From: Glandiceps talaboti
Taxonomy: Eukaryota; Hemichordata; Enteropneusta; Spengelidae
NCBI RefSeq assembly: GCF_964340395.1
Contig: NC_135562.1
Location: 9,987,634 to 10,049,633, forward strand
Length of the DNA stretch: 62,000 nt
Direction of reading: 5' to 3'
Both the position numbers and the translations under genes were made by a program. The notes below the pieces were generated by a model, which saw nothing but the letters and a program-made list of their open reading frames with translations, was not told the origin of the DNA and did not search any database. This document shows positions 26,001 through 61,702 of the stretch, in pieces. Positions within the stretch are counted from its first letter, which is position 1. Every line of letters begins with the position of its first letter.

Positions 26001-27063
26001 AGGTGTAACATACATCCTCTAACCACAAGCTTTGCAATTTGTTATCTCTACTCCCCTACTGGAAAGTATGACAATAACAAATCATTTCTTGAGTAGTCAA
26101 AGATCTGTAAAACAGACAATCTGGCCACATGGGGCATGATACAACAAAATGTTATCTCTGCTCACTTGTACCAGGAGCAAAAAAGAACGGCTGACCCCTT
26201 GGAAAGTCAGGATGTGTATATAAATAAGGCAATGTATGTATGGCACGTTTTAGATAAAATATTGCAACATAAAATGCAGTTACCATTGAGGTAATGTATG
26301 GTTTTGATATCTGTACTCTGAATGAAGTCCTTTGATTTGATAGTCTTGATCTGTGTAAAATACTGTGTGATTAAAATTCCAAGCTTATATTATAGTTCAA
26401 GGAAGAAACAGTCAACAACATCTGAATCACGGGTTTCCTGGAGAATTTTTAGATTTTTGTTGAAAAGCTGTCAGTATCCTACTTATTTTGAATATAACAC
26501 GTTCAGTGTACCAAATAATTTTAGTACACTTGCTATGGTACATACAATGTCATGTGATGACATGCAATTTGTTATTTCTCCATATATGCCCACATGGTAT
26601 GCTCACATGGCACGCCCAGTAAAAACGTATACAATTTTCCATGTCTCAACTGAGCTTTACATGTTTATAGCAAGTTGCCACAAATTTCAAATTAATTGTT
26701 AATTTGTTGACTAACTATATACACGTAGTCCAATTTGAAAGATTTTCATATAAATCATTTTACGTTTATCAAGGAATTTACATTCAAAATATTGTTGTAC
26801 CACTCTAGGTGATATCCATAGGTGGGGATCTACAGAAAGAACATGGTCATGAGGTTTTGACCACAATAACAGGATACTGTCAGAACTTATCATAAAACCT
26901 AAATCAACCAAGGAAACTTAGAATGTGGACTGCGACTCTTCAACACTTATCAAAAGTTGAAAACATACATAAGTAGTGGTACTTATGTTGTAAGATATAC
27001 AACAGTGGTAACTGAGGTTTCTACGAAAGACACAAACTAAAACTGTTGTTGTGACATGTTGGT
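20716..27063. other. intergenic, no gene seen
   Basis: Low-complexity AT-rich DNA. It includes CA-rich quasi-tandem units at about 22980-23400, a two-copy tandem of about 76 bp at 25450-25585 (inverted relative at 40230-40300), and a loose tandem of about 110 bp at 25900-26190. The ORFs at 20945-21274, 25133-25450 and 26322-26702 show no motifs. Confidence 0.5.
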
Positions 27064-27417
27064 TTAAAGTAACCATATGGATTAGGATTGGGTATTTATT
27101 TTTGATTTTTGATTTATAAAACAACTTTATCATGGCTTCCTACTTGAAAAGTCAATGTGAAACAACACATGCCAAGTCCTTGTTTGTAACTCAGTGAATT
27201 GCAACAGAATAATAGAAGTGTAAAATGTTTGTTATTGTATGTACAAGAACAAACTTTTTACACATTTTTGAGCTTTTTACAATGTATTGAGTTACAAACA
27301 GACTAGGTCAAAATTGTTTCACGTTGACATTTCAAGTAGGAAACCATGATAAAATTGTTTTACAAATAAAAAATCCAAAATAAACACCATATCGTCATCC
27401 TTATGGCCACTTTTTAA
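27064..27417. mobile_element. TTAA-flanked foldback MITE, copy A
   Basis: TTAA at 27064-27067 and 27414-27417 borders a fully self-complementary element. The outer arms read AAGT..CCATATGGAT and inverse; inner arms carry CATGGCTTCCTACTTGAAA and CATGCCAAGTCCTTG with their inverses. TTAA edges suggest piggyBac-type mobilisation. No transposase. Confidence 0.75.
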
Positions 27418-28036
27418 GCCATTTAATGCACATTGGTTTAATTTTACTCACAGTAGGGTAGCATTTCTAATGACTTACATGATCTTTCAGTGTACATTTT
27501 TGTGGACTTCCAATGTTTACACAATCATGTCTACAGGGTGATTAGATCCACACTGCTATCACACACTTGTGTAATCTACCACACTGAACAACAATAGTTT
27601 TAGTAAGAATCTTGGTAAACCCAAAAACCTCAATTGCCACTGTATGTGTAATATCATCAGTGGAAAAACTAAGCTTCATCATTTTTGTAATAAAAACAAA
27701 GATTAAAAGTAAAACCACTAATGACTCCATCCTACAATCAATATCAACACTTTTGATTACTCTCATTATTTACCATTCATAAAACGTTCTCCATGATTTC
27801 ATAATATATGTGAATAATAAAAAGTTTAGCTATGCATTGTCTTGACTATCGACAGCCACATTCTCATTTCATCAAGTAATTTACATATGAAAATTAACGT
27901 CTTTCATTAAAATTCTTACAATTAATTTGATAACTATATCAACATTTACTGGGCTATCAATTTCAACATTATTTCATTATTACATTAAGTTTCTCTTTGT
28001 GATAGTAAGAACAGTACACAACTCTGGTAATCCAGC

Positions 28037-28292
28037 CTTCAGTTTACTAAGATAGACACAAACTAAATATATAGTTCTTCAATTGGGTAGATACACAAGT
28101 GGGGGATCGTGGTTTAATCTGTTGTGCAATTCTAATCACCCTGTCATAAAGACTAAACATTGGAAGTACTAAAACAGTACACTGCACGTTCTCTGTGGAC
28201 GCCTCCCTACTGAGATTATAATTAAACCAATGTCCATTCAATAACTTATCACTGTTGTATCAACATATTGTGTCTATCTTAGTAAACTGAAG
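28037..28292. mobile_element. MITE-like element with perfect 24-bp inverted repeats
   Basis: CTTCAGTTTACTAAGATAGA plus CACA (28037-28060) is mirrored exactly at 28269-28292. The interior is non-coding and no target duplication is evident. Confidence 0.6.
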
Positions 28293-28892
28293 ACTCGAGG
28301 AGAGTGTAGTCTAAAATGAAAGTATACATTTTACATTTTCAATCAACAAGCATAGCTAGAATGGAAGCGTATATTTGACATTTTCTGTTATAAACAAGTA
28401 TATAACTTGACATCCGTATAATGATCAGACAGGATTAGAGTGTCACTACCCATTGTATTCACTTAGTTGGCTCGTCACTGTCGACAAAGTCATGTATACT
28501 AAGTTAGACATATTCTGCATGTTCAAATTCAGCAAATTTGAAGTTTGCTGCAATAAGCATATATGATCTAATGAACAGTTAATGGCTTGGTTGGTATTAT
28601 AAACTTGAAATGACAGCACAGCAGATGTACTCTATTAAAGTGGATTCCCAGAAATAGAGAGAACACAATGTACAAAGGTTGGGAGTTTTGTTGGATAAAT
28701 AGGGCAATCACACACACGAATAACTAACATATTACAAGCATTTCTACACTTGCAAATGCTACACATTGAAAGAATCTGTGTAATGATCTTGTATTGACTG
28801 ATCTCCAATTCAAAAGTTTTAACTGACAATCAAAAAATTAAACGACATGCTGGATTTCTCCTATGTGCAAAAGACTACAATTCAGTAACTTT

Positions 28893-28893
28893 A

Positions 28894-28932
<39 letters not shown>

Positions 28933-28996
28933 ATGTATGTATGTATGTATGTATGTATGTATGTATGTATGTATGTATGTGTGTGTGTGTGTTTGT
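28893..28996. repeat. (GTCT)n-(GTAT)n-(GT)n compound microsatellite
   Basis: Tetranucleotide blocks that change motif in order. Confidence 0.95.
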
Positions 28997-29029
28997 GTGT
29001 TTGCTACAGACTATTTGGCAGTTCTTCTA

Positions 29030-29530
29030 TGTACTGTACTGTCCTGTTGTAGTTTTGAATGCTAATGACAATTGCATTGCAGTTTTTGTATGTTACTGAC
29101 TACTTTGTTGCAGTTCTGTATGCTAATAACTACTTTGTTGCAGCTCTGAATACCAAAGACTACTTCGTTGCAGTCCTACATGTCATAAATAACAAAGTCG
29201 CAGTCTGTATGCTATAGATTACTCTGTTTTGTATGCTTCAGACTACATTGTTGCAGTCCTATATGCTAATTACTAATTTACCACAGCACTTGTATGACAG
29301 ACTACTTTCTTGCAATTCTGTGTGCTAACAATTACTTTGTTGCAGTTTTGTATACTCCCAATGACTACTCTGTTGCAGTTCTGTATGCTAATAATTACTC
29401 TGTTGCAGTTCTGTATGCTAATGACTACTTTGTTGCATTTTTCTGTGATGGCTACTTTGTTGCAGTTTTGAATGACTACTTTGTTGCATATCTTTGACTA
29501 TAGACTAATTTGTTACAGTTATAGTCTAAT
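29030..29530. repeat. degenerate minisatellite, 30-36-bp units
   Basis: About 14 imperfect units built on CTACTTTGTTGCAGTTCTGT and TGCTAATGA. The ORF at 29294-29497 is a translation of it. Confidence 0.85.
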
Positions 29531-30080
29531 TTGTTCCCACTACTTTGCATATTGCATATTAAAGTGAAGCAAAGAATATATCCGAATTGAAGCATATCCT
29601 GAAAAGTCAAAAGTAGTGATCCAGACTCTGGAACTGCTTCATGTATGACTGACTATATATATATATTTTTTAAAAGTCTAATGACTAAGTCTACATATGT
29701 CTAAAACTTACAGCATTTTTCAGTGATAACAAAGTCTCTCTTGAAGGAACATACAACTAAGTCAAAGTACCTCTATGAACACATACTTAATGTACATTCA
29801 TGTATGCCTAAAATCACGTACGCAAAAAAACATAAATTATACGGAGCAGTTACAATTTGTCAATCTACTCAAGATCATTACACAGTGATAGAAACTAGAA
29901 AATAATTTCCTAATTAGAACTATCTAAGAATAACTTTTTTTCAAACATTTAATTACTGTAATTTTCAAATAAGTGGAAGATTCCATTATTGCAATAACAT
30001 GGTACAGCCCTAAACAGAGGGGCTACCATTTCTATTTTTTTCTCTCAAAAGATACATAGTACTCGGTCACTATAAGTCAT

Positions 30081-30115
30081 AGGTCAAAGGTCAGCACTAT
30101 AAGGTCAAAAGGTCA
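30081..30115 (+). promoter_or_regulatory. tandem nuclear-receptor half-sites (DR1 and DR2)
   Basis: AGGTCAAAGGTCA (30081-30093) is a perfect DR1, and AGGTCAAAAGGTCA (30102-30115) a perfect DR2. They arose in a 21-bp duplication. Binding is not shown; the motif can occur by chance. Confidence 0.3.
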
Positions 30116-31224
30116 GCACTATACACCAAAGAACTATTTGAACACACCACAGGTATAAATAGTTTAAACAGTTTGTTTTGAAAAGTGCCATCACTAAAAG
30201 ACAGATCAAGCTCACAGCACAAATTGGTTCCATACTGTCACAGGGAAAGTTGTAATATTGATGAGCAATATCACACTGGGTTCAACTCACAATGTTATAC
30301 CGGTTTTACTTGCAATATTTTGGTTTTGTTTTGAATAATTTTGAAAAGTGAAGAGTCTGTATTTGAATATCTCTACTGCTCAATCACCAATACTTTGTCT
30401 TGTACTGTTAATGTCATTTGGCAAGTTATATATTTTTTTTTTTGCAATTCGCAATCTCGTGAAGACTTCAAATGTGAACAGACTTGCAAGTTACAGATTT
30501 CTGGCTCTAGATGGCAGGCTAGGCAGGTAGAGGAAAGATTTTTATGTCAGTCTGGTGACTGAAATATGAAGTTTATGTGATTTACTTTATATCAGTTGAT
30601 TGGTCTAGATATGAGCTACGTGTTGAGTTGGTGAAAAAAATGGGGATTATCGACAAGTTGAAGTAAAAATATCCCTAGCTGCCTATTTACGTGAATTCTA
30701 AACCTTGTAATTTGATCTCAAGTTCAAGTTCAAAGATAATCATTGGTAAGTACACAAAATATAGAATGCTTGTTGGTTGGTTTTAATAGAACAGAAACAT
30801 CTCACTCCATATTATAGAACTTTAGAACTTTGCAAAAAAAATGTCAGTGCTTTGTCTTACAGTATAGATTTAGATAGTTACCATTGCATACATCAAAATA
30901 CAGTACTCATGTTGGATAATAAGGACGGTTCAAAGATATACTACACAGAATGAGAAAGACAAAGTACTCTTCTTTAAAATAAAATTATTAATATACTTAC
31001 AAGACAAACAACTGCTTGTGCATAGTTACTGTGATGTAAATTTTGCATTGAAGGAAAAAAAGTTTTAAAACAAATAGTTTGAAATGACTAAACAATTTTA
31101 TAAAAGTTGTTGTTCCTGTCTGATAACAAAGTTTTCTTCTTTCGCTGTACAGTCTGTCGTTCAGTTTCCTTCAAGACTGAATAAGCTTACTACTCGAAGT
31201 TTCATAAACCCTTACATAATGTTT

Positions 31225-31455
31225 TGGTGGGAATGCCTTAGAATGAATCTGATGAGCCTAAGGAGTCTTTAGCACAAATTTGACATCCCTAGGGAGTATT
31301 AGAACAAAATCTAAGTCTTTTGAACAAATTTGATTTCCCTAAGGAGCCTTAGAACAAATATGATTTTTCTAAGGGATCTTTTGAACAAAATCTTATTTCC
31401 CTAGGTAGTCTATGGAACACATTTCAATTTTCCTTGGGAGTCTTAGAACAGAGCT
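31225..31455. repeat. degenerate minisatellite, about 36-bp units
   Basis: About six units built on GGAGTCTTAGAACAAATTTGAT and TTTCCCTA. Confidence 0.8.
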
Positions 31456-33019
31456 GTTTAGTTCTGGGAAGGCAGTCAAAGAGAATTGATAATGTATATT
31501 TTATAACTTACCCATCATGATTTTATAAATGAATGTTTCTTTCATTTCTGTTCTATTTTTTTGGAGGGGGGGGGGTGGGGGGGTGATGAACATTGTGAAC
31601 ATTGCAGGTATTTTACCCTGTGACAGTATGGCACAGTTTGTGCTGTCTTGCACTGTACTATACATGGTAGCAGTATAATTGATTTTGTACTAACAATATT
31701 GCACCATATTACATTGGAAGTTAGTACGCCAAATTTCTCAAAAAACACTACCACCAGATCCATTCACCCCGACATCATGATACAGGTAGACTGTACTACT
31801 CTCAATGGGGGTGAACAGGTCTGATTGACAGGGGCAATAAATCAAATTGGCACCTACCCCTAACAACTTAAAGATGAGAATATCAGCCACTAAATTAATA
31901 AATAGTGAAAAACAACAAAATGACTGAACTTTCAGCTCAGCAATATGCACAAAATGCACTCGGCAATGAAAATGGACAGTTTACAGGAGGAATTCATTTT
32001 TTTGCTCATTTGGTACAAAATTAAAACTACAAATATGAACAATAAAAACTCTTGCACATGGTACTTTCTTTAAAGTTGAGTTGAAACGGTCACAAATTGA
32101 ATACAAAGAAAAATAAATACTTTACAAAAAAGGCAAACATAAGTAAAACTGAAGTCTAAAAATAACAATAAAAATGGTATCGAAATATTTTATTATACAT
32201 TATGATAGTAATAAAATTCTTTTGTGTGGTTTATATTACTTTGGAATATTAATATTAATAATATAAGTAATAACAAAACTAAGATGCTAAATCAAAACAC
32301 TGTGTTCTGAGAGATTCAAAAAATTCCTAAAACACTGAAACTTTTCGACTAAGCTTAAAACTACCTACACAATATCTACACATTAAAGAACTGTACATAA
32401 CACACAAATACACTCAGTAAAGATTTCTGTGTAGCATGTTGGTGTCATTTCACACCAGCTACCTAATCTAAATCATTCTATGTTCTCACACATAGATCTA
32501 AACATGCCTATTTTTTTTCGTATTTCAAAGAATCTCTGTTGATACAACTCATTTTTTTTTTAAAAGACAGTATATCTATACATGATGTAAAGCTTAATAT
32601 TTTACAAATTACACTTTGTTGGTGTTTCACATTTAATACATGAGGCAGGACTGACTTTTATAACATCTGACAATATTTACCCTGATTTCAATAAAACATT
32701 TTCATATTCATTGTTTTCATTGTAGATTTCTGGAGGTTTTTTTTCCATGTTAGTGACACCAACTTGTTTTATAATTTGCTTTCTAATGAGGGTTTTAAAT
32801 GAGTTACTACAATGCAATTTACTCAAGTTCACTTCTAATAAATGTGAGTTGTAATGTTTGTGATTATCCAGGTACTAGTATATGGAAATTGAAGGCATAA
32901 CTTTTAACTTTCACAAATTATTGCAATCTCTTATATTTCGAATTGAAAATCAAAATGATTGTTGTATATCCTGTTATGAATGGCAGCATTGAGTTGTTAG
33001 CTATTACGGTCCACTTCAG
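31456..33019. other. AT-rich stretch downstream of PR-PLAG, no gene seen
   Basis: No protein or RNA gene was recognised. Part may be 3' UTR of the - strand gene. A G/T-rich run lies at 31562-31583. Confidence 0.45.
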
Positions 33020-33690
33020 TAGAATTCCAAGAACTGTGTGACATCACATCAAGTCCATGGTTACACCTTCATGGCATTCCAAGACCTGTGTGACATCACA
33101 TCAAGTCCATGATTACACCTTCATGGAATTCCAAGAACTGTGTGACATCACATCAAGTCCATGATTACACCTTCATGGAATTCCAAGAACTGTGTGACAT
33201 CACATCAAGTCCATGATTACACCTTCATGGAATTCCAAGAACTGTGTGACATCAAATCAAGTCCATGGTTACATTTTCATGGCATTCCAAGAACTGTGTG
33301 ACATCACATCAAGTCCATGGTTACACTTTCATGGCATTCCAAGAACTGTGTGACATCACATCAAGTCCATGATTACACCTTCATGGAATTCCAAGAACTG
33401 TGTGACATCAAATCAAGTCCATGGTTACATTTTCATGGCATTCCAAGAACTGTGTGACATCACATCAAGTCCATGATTACACCTTCATGAAATTCCAAGA
33501 ACTGTGTGACATTACATCACGTCCATGATTACACCTTCATGGAATTCCAAGAACTGTGTGATGTCACATCAAGTCCATGATTATACTTTCATGAAATTCC
33601 AAGAACAGAGTGACACCACATCAAGTCCATGATTACACCTTCATGAAATGCCAAGAACTGTGTGACATCACACCGAGTTCATGACTACAG
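33020..33690. repeat. 52-bp minisatellite, about 13 units
   Basis: Units begin at 33025, 33077, 33129, 33181 and so on every 52 bases, carrying TTCCAAGAACTGTGTGACAT and CAAGTCCATG. They are highly similar. Located 0.9-1.6 kb after the PR-PLAG stop codon, possibly in its 3' UTR. Each unit carries a TGACATCA-like (CRE-related) sequence. Confidence 0.95.
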
Positions 33691-34618
33691 TTTCACATAT
33701 TTCCAATAACTTTCTGGGTGATAAAAATTGTCCATACTATGACCATCTAGACATAGTAAAAGATAAAATTAAGTCATGTACTTTGCACTGCACTTTAAAA
33801 AAGTTCACATCTTACATTGAAATACGGTCACATAGACGTTACAGCACCACAATATCTGGGCAAAAAACACTGGTATAGTAAACACTGAAGCTTAATTACT
33901 ATGCTATTTACACATTATAGCTACCTATAGACTGATGCAATCTGTTTGCATCTCTGATAGGTAGACTGTACCACAATTTGACAAATATGAATACATGACG
34001 TAACTATCCCTGACGGTCACATTTAAAAACATGATTGTATTTGCAATTCTATATCAATAACATCTCTCTCTACAAAGTCCAAATTCTCAAACTACTCAAA
34101 TCTAAGTATAATTTCCGATAAGTCAATTTTTCTTTCTACAAATCATTTTGGTTAGCTCCCAAAAAAGACCACAATAATTTGGCTTTTTAATGGGATCAAT
34201 CTATTTGCATACATGCATGTATGGTCCAACATGACTTGAAATAAAGTTAGGACTGCTATATATTAATTTATGTCTGTTTCTTTCTTTCTTTTTTTTTTAT
34301 AGTAATAATGCACAAACACAACATGAGGTAGTTGACAGCAATACATCTAGTGGGTGGCCACACATAAATAAATTGTTGTCTCCAGCCAGTGAAATGGCTA
34401 CATTCAGATCAACAATTTGTTTACTGATAAAGTCTTTATGAACACTCTCAATGAATAAATAAATAAAAACAAAAACATTTGATTGTTGCTGAAGTGAGCT
34501 GTCTTTCAAACGCTGGGTTGGACCAGACTCTTATAATTTCATTCAACTCTGGGAGGTTAAAACAAAAGCACTGGGCCCTTGCCCGCATGAGGGCGCTAAT
34601 GGCCTCAATACGGTAATA

Positions 34619-58055
<23,437 letters not shown>

Positions 58056-58341
58056 CTGGAACAAACAAAATTATACAACTATCAGTGTGTTTACTAAACC
58101 AATTTGATGCACCACTATACCGTAGTCTAGACTCCATCTGTAGCTTCAATCCTCTTCAATCTCTCACATCTAGTAATAGCGAAATGTTGTTTTCGATACA
58201 CTTATTTGATTAGACGTCAAAGAGAGAGACAGATCGAAGAGGACTGAAGTCATGGTATTAGCCTCTAGACTAACACCACTGATGTACAACAATTTCTTGT
58301 GATGCACCAAACTTTGGTGTTTCCGCTATCCCTTACACTTT

Positions 58342-58683
58342 TTTTTGTATTTAAAAGATTTTTATTGGAGTATGAAAAGTTATACATAACAGATTTTTTA
58401 CAGTATCTGGATAATGCACAAAATGATTTCTTTACTGAAATTCAAACTTAGTTTTCTATTCCCTATTTAATGTTGGGTCTTGGACAATGTGTTTTAGATA
58501 ACTTCCCTATTTCTTTATGTGTGAGTTGAGCTTATGTCTCCTATTTGCAATATTATACTCAATTTTCTGTATTGATTGTACATAATTCTTATATGCTCTG
58601 AAGTCCAATGTCTCTTTCTCACACCGACAAATGTAGATATATCTCTTGCCAAGCAATATAAGAAAATTTACAAGACACAATAA
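58342..58683 (-). mobile_element. 5'-truncated LINE insertion with a 14-bp target-site duplication
   Basis: ATCCCTTACACTTT occurs at 58328-58341 and again at 58684-58697, flanking the insert. On the - strand the insert carries a reading frame ending LLGKRYIYICRCEKETLDF plus 25-30 residues and a stop, like the C-terminal tail of LINE reverse transcriptases. A 3' UTR follows with CCAATAAAAATC and a poly(A) run. It split a copy of the 49.8-kb repeat. Confidence 0.85.
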
Positions 58684-58697
58684 ATCCCTTACACTTT

Positions 58698-59337
58698 ACT
58701 ATGTCAAACTCACAAAGAAACCCAGGTTTATCATTCTGACTAGCCAAAGCCAGTCGGGTGTTACTATCTCTAGAAGCTCTCTTCTGGTATACATAGAGAG
58801 CTTCTTGAGGTAGAAACATTAAGACAAGTCTATATTTTGACCAAACAACAACAAAATTTGCCTTTATTCGAGGGTTTTATATTATCAAAACATGTGTATC
58901 CTAACAGTGTAACAGTGTCCTCCCATGATATGGGATGAGAAATTTAAATAACAAAAGGAAATATTGATATTCAATTGTTCTCAAGAAATCAACGTATACA
59001 AGGTGAAAAGTTCTAATTTGTTAAAATTTTTAATAGCAGAGGTAATGCTTGCTATGATTTGTACAAAATTTCCATACTTTATTTATCTCTAATACATTGT
59101 AATGTATACATACATCTACCAAGGATTATCTACAAGTACCATCATATGATTTTCTCATCAACTGAACTGCTGACACATTTTTTAAATAACTTTCCCCATA
59201 CACAACATTTTATTTAAACTAAGTGGTAATTGGGTGCTCACTCTGCTGACTGTTGCGCTGAATGATTTGTTTCCTGTAATAATATCCCCTAGCATACAAA
59301 TAAATACACACACACATACACACACACACACATACAT

Positions 59338-59370
<33 letters not shown>

Positions 59371-59415
59371 AATATATTGATACAAACTGCCACAAATATA
59401 TTGATGCACATACAT

Positions 59416-59462
<47 letters not shown>

Positions 59463-60374
59463 TACATACATACATACATACATACATACATACATACATA
59501 CATACACACACACACATACATACATACATACATACATACATACATACATACATACATACATACATACATACATACATACATACATCGCTATAGTAATAGT
59601 CTACTAAGTTCCTATACATACGCCTTACGATTACTTTGATCATCTCCACTCATGTTTAATACTGTAGAGTCAACCTTACCAAAAGACTGTTAATCTGGCT
59701 AAACCAAATGCTGGGCCAAGATTAAACAGTGCATGTCAGTAGTAATCCATCACAAACTGACAGGCAGTTGTTATTGGTTACTTCCTCTAGACAAGGGCTA
59801 ATTGCAATAATATTTACTACAGAACTCTACCTCCAGCCTGAACTAAATCATGTGGGGACACAATAGCATCATCATGTTTATATGAACACTGTGGGAGTGG
59901 GGGGTGGGTGAGCATATTTCTGTGCTAGAGCAACAACTTTGACTGTATGTGGGTGGAGATGATCATAGTAATCATAAAACATATGTACATGTACATGTAT
60001 AGGAACTAGACTACAATAGCAGTTAAAACACAAAATCCCTTAGTGTGTTTGATTATTTGTACTGCAGAGTATCAAAATAATTTGAGGTTAATACTGACAA
60101 GATGTTGGACAAGTTACAAACAATATTGACCAGAAAATTTGGAGTATTGCCAAAAGTGTTAAATTAATAAAATATCGGTTTTTAAATTCCTTTTTTTTAA
60201 AATAAGATTTTAGAACTCTGAGAGTAGTGAACTGTAGATGTAGTAAAATTTACATTTTCGTTTGTCAAACACAATTTGGGAACCTGGTAAAACTCTAGTT
60301 TACTTTTATATTAACTTTTATACCAAGTGAATTCTTAAAACTATAACAGAATACATTAAATTTTGTAATAATTA

Positions 60375-60410
<36 letters not shown>

Positions 60411-60627
60411 TAGGTCTTGGTATCACAACAAAAGGTTCTCATTACTTATGAATAACATTTAACCTGTTCAGGTCAATAGGTGAAACATTACTCGTAAATA
60501 ATTTGAACTCTTGATTGTGATAAACGAATTAATTATTATTATATTTTACGACCCCAAGTTATGAGACAACAGAATAAAATTTGACTGAAATATCATTTCA
60601 TCAATTGCTTTCTTTCTTTATGAATCT
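58698..60627. other. upstream region of PR-PLAG, first exon not found
   Basis: It holds the end of the split repeat, the ACAT/CA microsatellite and an AAT tract (60374-60410). A stretch at 59690-59800 resembles 24340-24540. No upstream coding exon or promoter could be identified. Confidence 0.45.
59305..59584. repeat. (ACAT)n/(CA)n compound microsatellite
   Basis: Alternating blocks of CA and ACAT, interrupted once by a CAAATATATTGATACAAACT-like insert that itself occurs twice. Confidence 0.95.
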
Positions 60628-60988
60628 TTAAGTGGCTATATACATTGTAGATGAGAATTGGGAATTCATTTTGAATTTTGAATTTATAAAATAATTTTAT
60701 CATGGCTTCCTCCTTGAAAAATTAATGTGAAACAAGATTGACCAAGTCTGTGTTTGTGACTCAATACACTGCAAAAAGCTCAGAACTGGGTAATACGTTT
60801 GTTATTATACATACAATAACAAACATTTGACACATTTATTAACCTTTTGCCATTTATTGAGTTACAAACAAGGACTTGGCATATGTTGTTTCACATTGAT
60901 GTCTCAAGTAGGAAGCCATGATAAAATTGTTTTATAAATTAAAAATCCGAAATAAATACCCTGATCCTCATCTATATGGCCACTTTAA
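60628..60988. mobile_element. TTAA-flanked foldback MITE, copy B
   Basis: TTAA at 60628-60631 and 60985-60988. Outer arms are AGTGGCTATATA and TATATGGCCACT, with the same inner arms as 27064-27417. Confidence 0.78.
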
Positions 60989-61498
60989 ATAACAAGACTT
61001 TTTCACACTAGAAATAATTTTCATGACATCTACACGCTTTATACATCAAACTTCATAAGGAGCTATACTTTGAGGCACGAATAACAATCAAGCATAAATG
61101 TGATGCTTCATTGCATAAAGAACTAATGAATACAATTGATAATTGTGAATCACATGTCATCCATGAAAATAATGATATAGCACGTTTCAATAAATTTACA
61201 TAACCATTGATAAAAATGTTATACAGATAAATGGGTTAATAGATATTGCTTGTATGAATCACATTACAACTCACTACTGTATCTACCCCCCACTCCCACC
61301 CACCCCGAACATGCCACTATTAGCAAACCATCATGAAGTTTTTGTGATTTGCTTACCAAATTTTTTTTCTTCTTATAAATACATGTGTTCCCTACTGCTT
61401 TCAAGAAAATCAAGTATGGCTACTCTGCAAGTGCTTTGGTAGCCAACGGTTTTGACTCTAGGTTAGCGCTAGGATAAACTAAGTACAACACATAACAC

Positions 61499-61702
61499 CA
61501 AAGTAAAGTGTTTTCTTTATGCACCACAATTGTTTATAGCATCCACATCAAGTATAAAAGTATACTATTTCATTTGCTAATTGACCACATTAGAAAGACC
61601 ACATGCTAGGCTAATAAATAAACCAATTGAAGCAGTATACTTTCACACTTGATCTGAATGCTATAAATGAGTGTAGCACATAGAGAAAGTGCTTTACTTC
61701 AG
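61499..61702. mobile_element. foldback MITE with arms of about 77 bp
   Basis: AAAGTAAAGTGTTTTCTTTA ... ATCAAGTATAAAAGTATACT (61500-61577) is mirrored with about a dozen mismatches at 61626-61702. The last 58 bases are tandemly repeated to about 61775. Confidence 0.75.

Noticed and set aside
33020-33690. CRISPR-like array
   Set aside because: Units are contiguous 52-bp repeats without unique spacers, in an animal genome with spliced genes. It is a minisatellite, as are the arrays at 37.5, 45, 46.3 and 47.3 kb.
58619-58819. 66-codon - strand ORF
   Set aside because: It spans the border between the LINE insertion and the older repeat, in a frame different from the LINE's own C-terminal frame.
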